Assembly (NCBI RefSeq): GCF_011745145.1
Contig: NZ_CP050191.1
Location: 4,419,327 to 4,483,326 of the forward strand
Source of the DNA: Mycobacterium sp. DL440
Lineage (GTDB): Bacteria; Actinomycetota; Actinomycetes; Mycobacteriales; Mycobacteriaceae
Reading direction: 5' to 3'
Length of the DNA: 64,000 bases
Positions within the stretch are counted from its first letter, which is position 1. Every line of letters starts with the position of its first letter. Below, piece by piece: positions 16,326-25,765 of the stretch. The notes beneath the pieces are model-generated. The model searched no databases. It had not been told where the DNA came from and worked only from the letters and a program-made list of their open reading frames with translations. The position numbers and the translations under genes are program-made.

Positions 16326-18016
16326 CAAGCCTGCCTTGGATCCAACATCAGGTCTACCCAGGTCTCCGCTGGCGCCAGATTGTCGGCACCGGCCGCGTAC
16401 ACGCCGGTGCCTCCGTCGGCGTCGGCGAAGACCCCACTGTGCTGATCGTAGGTGGCCATTCCGGGTGCGCCGGCCAGAGGTGGTGCTTCGGCCGGTAATG
16501 GGGCTTCCGGAGCCGGTGCCGGAGCGGGTGCCGCTTCCGGCGCTCCGGGAGGCGTCCGTCCGTACGGCGGCACGATCTGGTCCGGCGGCGCGAAGTACGG
16601 CCACGGCGGCGGCGGGGTGCCCGGCTTGTTCGGCGGTACCGGCAGCGGGAACGGCGCGTGCGGCGCGGGGCCGGGGCCGGGTTCGACCCCGGGTGGCAGA
16701 TGCACCACGGGCGGGCCCGGATCCGGATCCACCTGCGGAGGAATGTTCGGGAACTTGTTGGGCGGCAGGATGTTACGCCCGTCCTCGATCGGCGTGCCAT
16801 ACGGAACCGGCGGCCCGCGCCACGGGTTGCTGCCGATCGGCACATAGCCCTTGGGATCGCGGCACAGCTGGATGGTGGGCGCCCGCTTTCCGGGGAACTC
16901 CATGCACGGGTAGTTGCGCGCGCCGCGCACCACCGCAGGGTCGTTCTGCGCGGTCTTGCAGTAGAGATCGGGCGGAAGTTCGCGCAGCGTCTCGTCGGCC
17001 GGTGACCGGATCTGGGTCGCCGGGATGAAGCCCGTGTTGCACGGCGGTGGGTCCTGCAGGTCGATCTTGAAGTCCAGCTTGGCGCCCTCGTCGGCAGGTG
17101 CCCCGCCGGCCACGGTGTTCAGCGCAGCCATCAGGGCCGGGAAGATCACCAGCGCCTGCTCGATCGACTTGCTGTAGATCACCCCGATGCGGCCGAAGTT
17201 GGCCAGGTTGGCCGCCAGCACCGGGAAGGTCGGCCGGATACCGCTGAACGCGGTGTTGGCGGCCTCGGTGGCGCCCGGAACGGTCTTGAGGGTGGCGCGC
17301 AGCTGCGGGTCGGCCTTGTTCACCTCACCGGTGAACCGGGCCAGCCCGTCGGCCAGCGAGCGGATGTTGTCGCCACTGCGCATCTGGGCTTCCAGGAACG
17401 GCCCGGCCTGATCGATGAGCTGAGTGGTCTCACCGTAGTTGGCGTTGGCCTCGTCGATCAGCAGCCGTGAGGATTCGATCAGACGGGCCAGCTCCGGCCC
17501 CGACCCGTTGAACGCCTTGAACGTCTCGCGCAGCAGATCCTGCAGCCGGCTGTTGCCGATGCTGCTGACCAGGGTGTCGGCTTCGTGCAGCATCCCGGCG
17601 ATGTCCTGGCCGACCCGGGTGTTCTCCTGTTTGATGGTGGCGCCATTGCGGAGCTTGTCGGTCGACGGTGACTCCGGCGGGATCAGATCGATGTACTGCT
17701 CACCGACGGCCGAGACACTCTTGACCGTGGCGGTGACGTTGTCGGGGATCGCTGTGCTGCTGTTGAGCTGCATCTTGGCGACCACGCCATCGGTTGCCAG
17801 GCCGACCGAATCCACCCGTCCCACCGTGACGCCACGGTAGGTGACGTTCGCGTTCTGGTAGATCCCGCCGCCGGCCAGGAAGTTGGCGTTGACGTGATAG
17901 GTGCCGATGCCCACCGCGGCGGGCAGGTGCAGATAGAACAGCGAGATTGCACCCACGGTGAGCACCGTGACGACCCCGAAGATCATCAGCTGCATACGGG
18001 TGAGCCGGTCGATCAT
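16325..18016 (-). CDS. mce4F: Mce family protein Mce4F
   Basis: A 563-aa substrate-binding-type subunit. It has an N-terminal membrane anchor (MQLMIFGVVTVLTVGAISLFY), an MCE/MlaD domain (about residues 35-120), and a long helical domain to about residue 330. A very Pro/Ala-rich tail of about 200 residues makes it the longest subunit, as in Rv3494c (564 aa). In Mce systems six different MCE subunits assemble into a tunnel across the periplasm that carries lipid, here cholesterol. It starts directly at the lprN stop. The tail may contact the cell wall or outer membrane (inference). Confidence 0.94.
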   Translation of the reverse strand: MIDRLTRMQLMIFGVVTVLTVGAISLFYLHLPAAVGIGTYHVNANFLAGGGIYQNANVTYRGVTVGRVDSVGLATDGVVAKMQLNSSTAIPDNVTATVKSVSAVGEQYIDLIPPESPSTDKLRNGATIKQENTRVGQDIAGMLHEADTLVSSIGNSRLQDLLRETFKAFNGSGPELARLIESSRLLIDEANANYGETTQLIDQAGPFLEAQMRSGDNIRSLADGLARFTGEVNKADPQLRATLKTVPGATEAANTAFSGIRPTFPVLAANLANFGRIGVIYSKSIEQALVIFPALMAALNTVAGGAPADEGAKLDFKIDLQDPPPCNTGFIPATQIRSPADETLRELPPDLYCKTAQNDPAVVRGARNYPCMEFPGKRAPTIQLCRDPKGYVPIGSNPWRGPPVPYGTPIEDGRNILPPNKFPNIPPQVDPDPGPPVVHLPPGVEPGPGPAPHAPFPLPVPPNKPGTPPPPWPYFAPPDQIVPPYGRTPPGAPEAAPAPAPAPEAPLPAEAPPLAGAPGMATYDQHSGVFADADGGTGVYAAGADNLAPAETWVDLMLDPRQA

Positions 18017-19213
18017 CTACGGCTTCTCCTCGTGCTGGGTGGCAGTTCCGGCCGGAATCTTGAACGGATCGGCGGCCTGACCGGACAGGTTGGCCATCGC
18101 CCCGGTCAGGAAGTCCGGCGGATTGATCACCTCGCTGAGGTGCTGCATGTTCGGGTCGAACCCCCCGGTGGTGAAGATCGACTCACCGAACCGGCGCAGG
18201 GTCAGGTCGAAGGTGACGTACACGTTCAGGTAGTCGCCTCGCACCGCCTGGCGCAGATACTTGTAATGGAACGGGAAGGTCGGAAGGAACTCCAAGTCCT
18301 TGATGAAGTCGTCGGCGTTGTCGTTGAGCGCCTTGATCACCGGATACAGATCCTTGAGATCGGCCGCAAAATCGTCCTTCGTCTGCGACAGGATCCGCGA
18401 GCCGACCTGGGCGAAGCCGCGCAGCGCGGTGAACGCGTCGACGATGTTGGACCGGTTGTCGTTGAGCACCTTGAGCGCGCCGGGCAGCGAGTCGAGCGTG
18501 CGCCCCAGGCTGTCCTGGCTCCGGGCCAGGATCGACGCGAATCGGTTCAACCCGTCGGCAGCCGCGATGATGTCGTTGGTCTGCTGGTCCAGTGACGCGG
18601 TCAGTTCGGCCAGCCGTGGAATCAGGTCGGCGAAGGTCCCCGCCCGCCCGGCGACGGCCGCGTAGGCCTCATCGGTGATGTCCTGCAGCGCACCGAGATT
18701 GCCCTTGTTGACCACCATGCCCAGCGAGGAGAGCACTTCCTCGGTGGTCGGATAACGATCGCTCTGGGACAGCGAGATGTTGGAACCTTGACCCAGGTGC
18801 CCCTCGGCCGGTCGATCGACAGGCTCGGCCAACTCGATGTGCTGGGAGCCGAGCAGCGATGTCTGGGCAACGCGCGCAACGGCATTCGCCGGGAGCTTCA
18901 CATCACCATTCAGCGACAGTTGCACCGCCGCATAGAAGGTGCCATCCGAGCGCTGGACCGCATCCACCCCCGACACGCTGCCGACGGTGACGTCGTCGAC
19001 CATCACCGGCGAGTTCTGCGGCAGGGTCGCCACATCGGGCAACTGCACGGTGATGGTGTAGGAACCGGACCCGTGCCCGGCGGTACCGGGCATGTTCAGC
19101 GAGTTGAGTCCGCCGAACTGGCAGCCGGCCAGCAGCATGGCGCCACTGCCGATCGCCAGCGTGCGACCGCCGATCCGGGATGCCTTACCCCTCAATGCTT
19201 TACCCTTCATCAT
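18017..19213 (-). CDS. lprN: Mce family lipoprotein LprN (Mce4E)
   Basis: A 398-aa lipoprotein member of the Mce4 set. The signal peptide ends in the lipobox LLAGC with Cys31 as the probable lipidation site. The MCE domain (about residues 50-130) and coiled helical region follow. The fifth gene of mce operons is characteristically the lipoprotein, as here, and Rv3495c is the counterpart. The start overlaps the mce4D stop by four bases. It is part of the sterol import complex with Mce4A-D and Mce4F. Confidence 0.94.
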   Translation of the reverse strand: MMKGKALRGKASRIGGRTLAIGSGAMLLAGCQFGGLNSLNMPGTAGHGSGSYTITVQLPDVATLPQNSPVMVDDVTVGSVSGVDAVQRSDGTFYAAVQLSLNGDVKLPANAVARVAQTSLLGSQHIELAEPVDRPAEGHLGQGSNISLSQSDRYPTTEEVLSSLGMVVNKGNLGALQDITDEAYAAVAGRAGTFADLIPRLAELTASLDQQTNDIIAAADGLNRFASILARSQDSLGRTLDSLPGALKVLNDNRSNIVDAFTALRGFAQVGSRILSQTKDDFAADLKDLYPVIKALNDNADDFIKDLEFLPTFPFHYKYLRQAVRGDYLNVYVTFDLTLRRFGESIFTTGGFDPNMQHLSEVINPPDFLTGAMANLSGQAADPFKIPAGTATQHEEKP

Positions 19214-20586
19214 CCGCCGGCACCAGCTTCAGCGGGTGCGGGCGCGGCTGCGGGTCCGGGTGCGGGCCCTACTCCGGTTCCGGCTGCCGGCGCGGGTGCA
19301 TCCGGTGGCAGGATCAACGAGCTCAGCGTTGCGTCCGGCGGGATCTGCGGCGGGGTGACGCCCGGAGCGTTCTGCCACTGCAGGTACGGCACCGGAGTCT
19401 CAGACTTCTCCTCGGTCGCCGGGGTGTCGTACTGGATCTGCCCCTTGTAGGCCGTGATGCTGTTGATGGGATGGAACAGCACCGGCGGGTAGTTCATCGT
19501 GATGCGGCGTAGCACCGGGCCCATCCGCTGGCGACAGATCTCGGCACGCTTGTAGTTGTCCGGGTTCGCGCCGGTGTCGAAGTTGCCGCCGCACAGGAAC
19601 TGCACGGGGTTGGCGAAGTTCGGCAGGGTCAGGAGCCCACCGACGGTGCCCTGCGCCGGGTTGTAGATGTTGTAGAAGTTCGCCAGGCCGTTGGGCGTGA
19701 CGTGCAGGATCTGTTCGATGTCGTCACTGTGGTCGGTGAGGATCTGGGTGAAGTCGGCCAGCTTGCCCACCTGGGCGATCAGCGCATCGTTGTTCTCGTT
19801 CAGGAAACCACGCACGTCGCCGAGGGCCTGGTTCAGCGTGCCCAATGTCTCGTCGAGGCCGCTGGCGCTGTCCGCCAGCACCTGCGACACCGACGCCACG
19901 TGATTGGTGAACTGCACGATCTGCTCGTTGCTGTTGGACAGCGCGTCGACGAGGATCTGCAGGTTCTTCACCGTGCCGAACAGGTCGGTCCGCGAATCCC
20001 CCAACCGGCCTGCGGTTTGCGACAGCTCGCGCAGCGCATTGCGAAACGAGTCGCCGTTGCCGTCGAACGTGGTGGCGGCCTGGTCGACGAACGCCGCGAT
20101 CGGGCCCTGCACCGAGTTGGCCTGCGGTCCGAGTTGCGAACTGAGCTGGGTGAGTTGTTCCTTGACCTCGTCCCATTCGACGGGCACTCCGGTGCGGTCG
20201 AGTCCGATCGACGCGCCGTCGGCGATTACGTCGCCCTCCGTGTAGGCGGGGGTCAGCTGAATGAACCTGGCCGACACCAGGTTCGGCGACAGGATCAGCG
20301 CCTTGGCATCGGCAGGCACCTTGACGCCGCGGTCCAGGGTCATCTCGATCTTGACATCCGTTGGCCGCGGTTCGATGGAATCGATCGTGCCAACCGGCAC
20401 ACCGACGATCCGCACCTCGTCGCCGGGGTACAACCCGACGGCGTTGGTGAAGTACGCGGTGAGCTTGGGCCCGGTGCGTGACGGCCACACCTGGTACACG
20501 CCGACGGCGAGGACCGCCAGCAGCACTGCGGCCAGCGCAATGCGCAACCACCGGTTGCGACCGGATACCGAATTCTGTTGGGTCAT
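19210..20586 (-). CDS. mce4D: Mce family protein Mce4D
   Basis: A 458-aa Mce subunit. It has a single N-terminal membrane helix (WLRIALAAVLLAVLAVGVY), an MCE domain (EVRIVGVPVGTIDSIEPRP) and a long alpha-helical needle region. The C-terminal tail from about residue 405 is an Ala/Pro-rich low-complexity run. It corresponds to Rv3496c. Four-base overlaps at both ends show tight translational coupling with mce4C and lprN. It acts as one of six non-identical subunits of the sterol channel. Confidence 0.94.
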   Translation of the reverse strand: MTQQNSVSGRNRWLRIALAAVLLAVLAVGVYQVWPSRTGPKLTAYFTNAVGLYPGDEVRIVGVPVGTIDSIEPRPTDVKIEMTLDRGVKVPADAKALILSPNLVSARFIQLTPAYTEGDVIADGASIGLDRTGVPVEWDEVKEQLTQLSSQLGPQANSVQGPIAAFVDQAATTFDGNGDSFRNALRELSQTAGRLGDSRTDLFGTVKNLQILVDALSNSNEQIVQFTNHVASVSQVLADSASGLDETLGTLNQALGDVRGFLNENNDALIAQVGKLADFTQILTDHSDDIEQILHVTPNGLANFYNIYNPAQGTVGGLLTLPNFANPVQFLCGGNFDTGANPDNYKRAEICRQRMGPVLRRITMNYPPVLFHPINSITAYKGQIQYDTPATEEKSETPVPYLQWQNAPGVTPPQIPPDATLSSLILPPDAPAPAAGTGVGPAPGPAAAPAPAEAGAGG

Positions 20587-21641
20587 GGTGATTTCGGCCT
20601 AACGATTACCCGCTCGGAGATATAGCCGCGCAACATGTCGGACAGGCTGTCGGGCAGTTTGCCCGGCTGGAAGTAGGTGTCGAGAAGCACCTCGGAGATG
20701 GCCGCAGGCGGCAGGCCGTACAGGTTGATCTGGAACCCGGGGCCCGAGCCCACCACTTCGCCGAGCGCGGTGGCATACCCCGGCAACCGCTTGAGCGCCT
20801 CACCGATGTGCTCGCGCCGCTCCAGCAGGTTGTCCATCACCAGGTTGAGTTTGTCGAGCGCAGGCTTGAACTCCTTGCGGTTGTCGGCGACGAATCCCGA
20901 AAGTTGTTTGGACACATCGTCGATACCGGCGATCAGGTTGCTGAGCGCCTGCCGGCGCTCATCGAGCGCGGCGAACAGCTGATTGCCGTCGGTCAGTAGT
21001 TGGTTGACCTGCCCGGCTCGCTTGGCCAGGAGATCCGACACCCGCTTGGCGTGGGCCAGCAACCCCTCGAGAGCCTCGTCCCGCTTGTTGATGGTGCGAG
21101 ACAGGTTCGTGACGCCGTCCAATGCACCGCGCAACTGCGGGGTGGCGTCACGCAACGTGTCGGTCAGTGTCTGCAGCGCCTGCTCGAACTTCGGCTTGTC
21201 CAGCTCGCTGACGTTCTGCCCGAGATCCTGCAGCGCAGTGTTCAGCGTGTACGGAGTCGTGGTGCGTCCCAATGGGATAACCGTCGACGTACCGAAGCCC
21301 TTCGGGGTCACCGAAAGCGACTTCTGGCCCAGCACCGTATCGGTCTTGATCGCCACCAGCGACTGATCGCCGACTTTGATGTTGCGGTCCACGGTGAACT
21401 TGACCTTGGCGGCATCGCCGGCCAGGGCGATGTCGGTGACCTTGCCGACCGTGATGCCCGAGATGTTGACATCGTTGCCCGGCGAGATCCCACCGGCATC
21501 GCTGAAGTAGGCCTCGAACTGCTTGCCCTGCGGGAAGAACGGCAGGCCGGTGTAGCCGAACGACACCAGGACCAGACACGCCACCACGAAGATGCCGAGG
21601 ATCCCGGTACGCACGGGATTCGACTCATGCGAACTAGTCAT
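20583..21641 (-). CDS. mce4C: Mce family protein Mce4C
   Basis: The ATG at 21641 (MTSSHESN) is preferred to the upstream alternative, giving 352 aa and an 8-base overlap with mce4B. It has an N-terminal anchor (GILGIFVVACLVLVSFGY), an MCE domain with SGITVGKVTDIAL, and a helical region with heptad-like Leu/Asn patterns. The length agrees with Rv3497c (357 aa). No extended Pro-rich tail is present. It is a component of the Mce4 sterol importer. Confidence 0.93.
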   Translation of the reverse strand: MTSSHESNPVRTGILGIFVVACLVLVSFGYTGLPFFPQGKQFEAYFSDAGGISPGNDVNISGITVGKVTDIALAGDAAKVKFTVDRNIKVGDQSLVAIKTDTVLGQKSLSVTPKGFGTSTVIPLGRTTTPYTLNTALQDLGQNVSELDKPKFEQALQTLTDTLRDATPQLRGALDGVTNLSRTINKRDEALEGLLAHAKRVSDLLAKRAGQVNQLLTDGNQLFAALDERRQALSNLIAGIDDVSKQLSGFVADNRKEFKPALDKLNLVMDNLLERREHIGEALKRLPGYATALGEVVGSGPGFQINLYGLPPAAISEVLLDTYFQPGKLPDSLSDMLRGYISERVIVRPKSP

Positions 21642-22683
21642 TCTTCGGCGCACACCTCCCCTTGGACGGGTCCGGCGGGCCGCCGAACGGAATCAGGATG
21701 TCGCTGCCTGCCGGTCCGTTGACCTTCAGGCGGACCGAGCAGTAGAAGATGTTGAAGAACGAGCCGTAGGCACCGAGCGCGTTGAGCCGCAGGTAGTTCT
21801 CAGCCAGCGGCTCGATGACCTTGTTGATGTCACCCTTCCGCTCGTCCATGCGCTGTGCGAGCGGCCGGGCATTCTCGATGACCCCCTGCAGCGGGCGGCG
21901 GGACTTCTCCAGCATGTCGGTCAGATCGTTCTCGGCCGAGGCCAGCGGGGCGATCGCACCGGCGATCGGATCGCGCCCCTCGGACAGACCGGTGATCAGC
22001 TTCTGCAGCTCGTCGACGCTGGTGTCGAACTGAGAGCCTTTCTCGTCCACCGTGCTCAGCACCGTGTTGAGGTTGGTGATCACGTCGCCGATGACCTGAT
22101 CGCGGGCGGCCAGGTTCTGGGTGAAAGCGCTGGTGCTGGTCAACATGTTCGCCAACGCGCCGCCCTGACCCTGCAGCATCTCGATCACCGCGTTGGAGAT
22201 CTCATTGACCTTCGCGCCGTCCAGGCCCTTCAGTACCGGCCGCAATCCGCCCAATAGGGCATCGAGGTCGAGGGCCGGCTGGGTGTTCTGTACCGGGATG
22301 GTCGCGCCGGGCGCCAGCTTGCGCAGTTCCCCTGGGCCCGAGGTGATCTCCATGAAACGATCGCCGACGAGGTTCAGGTACCGCACCTTGGCCTGGCTCG
22401 AGGTGTAGAGCTGGTACCGCTTGTTGACGTCGAAGGTGACGTCAACGGTGTTGTCGGGGTTGAGCTTGACGTCGTTGACCTTGCCCACCGGAACCCCGGC
22501 GATGCGGACGTCCTGCCCGGCCTTCAGCCGCGACGCCTCGCTGAACGTGGCGTGGTAGCTGTGGGCCGAGGCGAAGCGGAACTCGCCGAAGACCACCACC
22601 AGCATGGCCGCCACCAACAGCATGGCAACCGTGAAGATGCCGACCTTGAGCATGGTCCGATCAGTACCCGCGCCGGACGTCAT
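21634..22683 (-). CDS. mce4B: Mce family protein Mce4B
   Basis: A longer frame is open upstream, but the ATG at 22683 overlaps the mce4A stop by one base and yields 349 aa, matching Rv3498c. After an N-terminal helix (VGIFTVAMLLVAAMLVVVF) come the MCE domain (AGVPVGKVNDVKL), a Pro-containing linker and the helical needle. Near the end, IFYCSVRLKVNGP is conserved among Mce B subunits (from general family knowledge). It is a component of the Mce4 sterol importer. Confidence 0.93.
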   Translation of the reverse strand: MTSGAGTDRTMLKVGIFTVAMLLVAAMLVVVFGEFRFASAHSYHATFSEASRLKAGQDVRIAGVPVGKVNDVKLNPDNTVDVTFDVNKRYQLYTSSQAKVRYLNLVGDRFMEITSGPGELRKLAPGATIPVQNTQPALDLDALLGGLRPVLKGLDGAKVNEISNAVIEMLQGQGGALANMLTSTSAFTQNLAARDQVIGDVITNLNTVLSTVDEKGSQFDTSVDELQKLITGLSEGRDPIAGAIAPLASAENDLTDMLEKSRRPLQGVIENARPLAQRMDERKGDINKVIEPLAENYLRLNALGAYGSFFNIFYCSVRLKVNGPAGSDILIPFGGPPDPSKGRCAPKND

Positions 22684-23885
22684 CAGAATCGGTCCCTTTC
22701 TGCGAACGCACCGTTGAACAAGAACTGCAGCGTCGCGGGTGCGTCGAACTGCACCTCGGTGTTCGGCTGGTACGGCACGTAGGCGTTGTCGGTGACCAGG
22801 AAAGGTGAGTGGTACCAGGTGCCGCCGTACTGCTTGGTGGGCACGTCGGGAAGACCACGGCAGTTGGGCCCGCCGGTGGCGTTCACCAGTGGCAGGCTCT
22901 CCGGATAGGTGTAGCCCGGGGACCCCGGCAGGAAGTTGGAGTTGACGAACAGTCCGGGCCGGATACCGCCGATGATCGGAGCGAACCGGTCCACCGCGAT
23001 GGAACTGCCCTTCAGGAAGCAACCGAACTCCGGGGAGTAGTCGCCGAGGACCTTCAGCGGTGCACGCAACCGCTGGATCGCCGCGATGTAGTCGTCAGCC
23101 GCCGGCTCCAGGGTGGCGGTGCCGTTGTTGGCCAGCCCGGTGGCCGCCAGCAGCGTGGCGTTGAGGTTCGTCTTCTCATCCACGATCGTCTTGTTCAGCG
23201 CGGGCACGTTGTCGATGATCCGGGCCAGGTCCGGGCCGGCGTCGCCGTAGATGTTGGCCACCACCGCGGCCTTGGCAAAGTCCTCCTGCAACGTCGGCAA
23301 CTTCGGGTTCAGTTGCTGCAGGTAGGAATTCAAGCCCGACAAGGCCGCGCCTGCATCGTCTCCGTGGCCGCGCAGGCCCTCGCCGAGGGCTGACAGCGTG
23401 GCGTTCAGGCTGACCGGATCAATCTTGTTGAGCACGTCCGACAGCGTCTGGAAAAGGGTGTTGACCTCCAGCTGCACGTCCTTGGCGGCCACCGTGCTGC
23501 CCGGCCGAAGCGAGCCCTGCGGCTGCTCCGGCGCCAGGAACTCCACCGACTTGGCGCCGAAGATCGTGTTGCCGGCGATCCGCACGGTGGCGTTGGACGG
23601 GATATAGCGCATCTCGCCGCGCTTGATGGACAGCGTCAGCTTCGCCTCGTGGCCGGCGTACGCGATCTCGGTGACCTTGCCGATCTGGATGCCGCGGTAC
23701 TTCACCTTGGCATCGCGCTCCATCACCAGGCCGGCCCGCGGCGCGGTCAGGCTGACGGTGTCGGTCGGCGTGAACGCGGCTGTGTACGACAGGTAGGTGA
23801 ACACCACGGCGGCGGCCACGATGGCCGCGAGGATTGCCGCAGCGATCCTGACATGCCGGCGCGGCTTGGGGTTTCCGTCTGACAT
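22683..23885 (-). CDS. mce4A: Mce family protein Mce4A
   Basis: A 400-aa protein of the same length as Rv3499c. An N-terminal membrane helix (IAAAILAAIVAAAVVFTYL) leads into the MCE domain (VKYRGIQIGKVTEIAYAGHEA), an asparagine-rich helical region and a C-terminal segment with Gly/Tyr/Pro motifs. Mce4A is the best-studied subunit of the cholesterol importer, and its orthologue is needed for growth on cholesterol in M. tuberculosis. It begins six bases after yrbE4B and so is first of the MCE subunits in the operon. Confidence 0.95.
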   Translation of the reverse strand: MSDGNPKPRRHVRIAAAILAAIVAAAVVFTYLSYTAAFTPTDTVSLTAPRAGLVMERDAKVKYRGIQIGKVTEIAYAGHEAKLTLSIKRGEMRYIPSNATVRIAGNTIFGAKSVEFLAPEQPQGSLRPGSTVAAKDVQLEVNTLFQTLSDVLNKIDPVSLNATLSALGEGLRGHGDDAGAALSGLNSYLQQLNPKLPTLQEDFAKAAVVANIYGDAGPDLARIIDNVPALNKTIVDEKTNLNATLLAATGLANNGTATLEPAADDYIAAIQRLRAPLKVLGDYSPEFGCFLKGSSIAVDRFAPIIGGIRPGLFVNSNFLPGSPGYTYPESLPLVNATGGPNCRGLPDVPTKQYGGTWYHSPFLVTDNAYVPYQPNTEVQFDAPATLQFLFNGAFAERDRF

Positions 23886-23891
23886 CGTCGC

Positions 23892-24734
23892 CTACCCGGA
23901 AAGGTTGAAGTTGCCGGACGCGCCGTACACGGCCAGGGAGATGAACAGGGTGATGGTGACGACGACGATCAACGAGGTGCGCACGGCCTGGCCGACTGCG
24001 ATCCCCACGCCGACCGGCCCGCCGGAGGCGTTGTAGCCGTAGTAGGTGTGCACCAGCATCACCGCGATGGCCATCACGATCGCCTGGAGGAACGACCACA
24101 ATAGGTCGCTCGGTATCAGGAAGGTGTTGAAGTAGTGGTCGTACAGGCCCGCCGACTGCCCGTTGATGAACACCGTGGTGAACCGCGCGGCGAAGAACGC
24201 GGCGAGCACCGACAGCGAGTACAGCGGAACGATCGCGATCAGCCCGGCCAACAGTCGGGTGGACACCAGATAGGACACCGCGTGGACGGCCATCGCTTCG
24301 ACGGCGTCGATCTCCTCGGCCACCCGCATCGCGCCGAGCTGGGCGGTGGCGCCCGCGCCGATCGTGGCCGCCAGGGCAATGCCGGCGATCACCGGTGCCA
24401 CGATGCGCACGTTGAGAAACGCCGAGAGGAAGCCGGTCAGGGCCTCGATGCCGATGTTGCCGAGTGACGAATAGCCCTGAACCGCAATGACGCCGCCCGA
24501 GGCCAGGGTGAGGAAGGCCGCGACACCGACTGTGCCACCGATCATCACCAGGGCGCCTGCGCCCATGGTCATCTCGGCTACCAGGCGGATGGTCTCCTTG
24601 CGGTAGCGGTTGACCGCGTTGGGCAGGTACCGCATCGTCTCGCCGTAGAACAGCGCCTGCTCGCCGATGTTGTCGACGGTCTTGGGCACACTGCGGAACA
24701 GCCGCCGGAAGCGGAGGGTGGCGTCATAGCTCAT
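23892..24734 (-). CDS. yrbE4B: YrbE family permease of the Mce4 transporter
   Basis: A 280-aa MlaE-like permease with about five membrane helices, the same length as Rv3500c. Features include the amphipathic N-terminal stretch ETMRYLPNAVNRYRKE. The conserved EEIDAVEAMAVHAVSYLVSTR segment is thought to contact the MceG ATPase. No mceG gene lies in the window, in keeping with one shared ATPase encoded elsewhere. The start overlaps the yrbE4A stop by four bases. It forms the inner-membrane dimer with YrbE4A. Confidence 0.95.
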   Translation of the reverse strand: MSYDATLRFRRLFRSVPKTVDNIGEQALFYGETMRYLPNAVNRYRKETIRLVAEMTMGAGALVMIGGTVGVAAFLTLASGGVIAVQGYSSLGNIGIEALTGFLSAFLNVRIVAPVIAGIALAATIGAGATAQLGAMRVAEEIDAVEAMAVHAVSYLVSTRLLAGLIAIVPLYSLSVLAAFFAARFTTVFINGQSAGLYDHYFNTFLIPSDLLWSFLQAIVMAIAVMLVHTYYGYNASGGPVGVGIAVGQAVRTSLIVVVTITLFISLAVYGASGNFNLSG

Positions 24735-25495
24735 CGGACCAGCACCCGAACCCCGATAGCGGTCATGATCACGTTGATGACGAACAGGCAGATGAAGGCG
24801 TAGACCACCGTTTCGTTCACTGCGTTACCGACACCCTTCGGGCCTCCTTTGACGGTCAACCCGCGGTAGCAGCCGACCAGGCCGGCGACCACGCCGAACA
24901 GCAGTGCCTTGATCTCGGCCAGCACGAGTTCGCCGAGCCCGGTCAGCACGGTCAGGCCGTTGATGAAGGCGCCGGGGTTCACCCCCTGGAGAAACACCGA
25001 GAAGGCGTAGCCGCCGGCGATGCCGATCGCACACACCAGACCGTTGAGCAACAGCGCGACGAACATCGACGCCAGCACGCGGGGCACCACCAGTCGCTGG
25101 ATCGGGTCGATGCCCAGCACCCGCATCGCGTCGATCTCCTCGCGGATGGTGCGGGCGCCGAGGTCGGCGCAGATGGCCGTGGCGCCGGCACCGGCGACCA
25201 CGAGCACAGTCACCACGGGACCCAACTGGGTGATGGTGCCGAAGGCAGTACCCGCGCCCGACAGATCGGCTGCGCCGATCTCACGCAGAAGAATATTGAG
25301 AGTGAAGGCCACCAGCACCGTGAACGGGATGGCCACCAACAGCGTGGGAACCAGCGAGACGCGGGCAATCATCCAGGTCTGGTCGAGGAATTCCTTGAGC
25401 TGGAAGGGTCGACGAAAGATCTTGGCAAAAGTGTCCAAGGACATCTCGACGAAACCGCCAACGGCCCGGGCGGGAACCGCAAGCTGTTCGATCAA
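24731..25495 (-). CDS. yrbE4A: YrbE family permease of the Mce4 transporter
   Basis: The frame is open further upstream, but a TTG at 25495 (LIEQLAVPARAVGG) is the likely start. It gives 254 aa, exactly the length of Rv3501c, and has GGAG about 7 bases ahead. This MlaE-family permease has several membrane helices and the conserved cytoplasmic EEIDAMRVLGIDPIQRLVVPR loop, the coupling site for the MceG ATPase. It is the first gene of the ten-gene mce4 operon. Two KstR operators lie 140 and 228 bp upstream of the start, so transcription should be released when sterol CoA esters are present. Confidence 0.93.
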   Translation of the reverse strand: MIEQLAVPARAVGGFVEMSLDTFAKIFRRPFQLKEFLDQTWMIARVSLVPTLLVAIPFTVLVAFTLNILLREIGAADLSGAGTAFGTITQLGPVVTVLVVAGAGATAICADLGARTIREEIDAMRVLGIDPIQRLVVPRVLASMFVALLLNGLVCAIGIAGGYAFSVFLQGVNPGAFINGLTVLTGLGELVLAEIKALLFGVVAGLVGCYRGLTVKGGPKGVGNAVNETVVYAFICLFVINVIMTAIGVRVLVR

Positions 25496-25634
25496 CCTGG
25501 ACTCCGTTCTCGGGGCACTGGGGCGGGGAAATTTCGCGGAAACTCGCGTTAGCGAAAAATTGACGGCCACATGTCGTGGCTGTCCTCCCACCCCTTGGTC
25601 TTATTGCGCTCTTAGTGAGCCGGATCATATTAAC

Positions 25635-25648
25635 TAGAACATGTTCGC
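25635..25648. promoter_or_regulatory. KstR operator upstream of mce4 operon
   Basis: TAGAACATGTTCGC matches TnnAACnnGTTnnA except for the last base. It lies 140 bp ahead of the yrbE4A start, in the same gap as a second, perfect site. The stretch 25496-25634 carries no gene; it is the untranslated leader or promoter of the mce4 operon. Confidence 0.8.
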
Positions 25649-25689
25649 ACTGTCAAAGAATTCAAATTATCGGCTTCAACAGCAGTTTT

Positions 25690-25709
25690 CCCAGCTCAGG
25701 ACAGCTGGG
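25690..25709 (-). terminator. Hairpin downstream of hsd4A
   Basis: Perfect 7-bp arms CCCAGCT/AGCTGGG enclose CAGGAC. On the minus strand it lies 57 bp past the hsd4A stop and is followed by GAAAAC. It may end the fdxD-hsd4A transcript before the mce4 promoter. Confidence 0.5.
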
Positions 25710-25722
25710 GTCAACCCTCGAA

Positions 25723-25736
25723 TAGAACGCGTTCCA
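25723..25736. promoter_or_regulatory. KstR operator between hsd4A and yrbE4A
   Basis: TAGAACGCGTTCCA is a perfect match to TnnAACnnGTTnnA. It is 30 bp past the hsd4A stop codon and 228 bp ahead of yrbE4A, on the upstream side of the hairpin at 25690. Confidence 0.85.
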
Positions 25737-25765
25737 GTGCCGTTGAGTGGCCCTCAACGAGACCG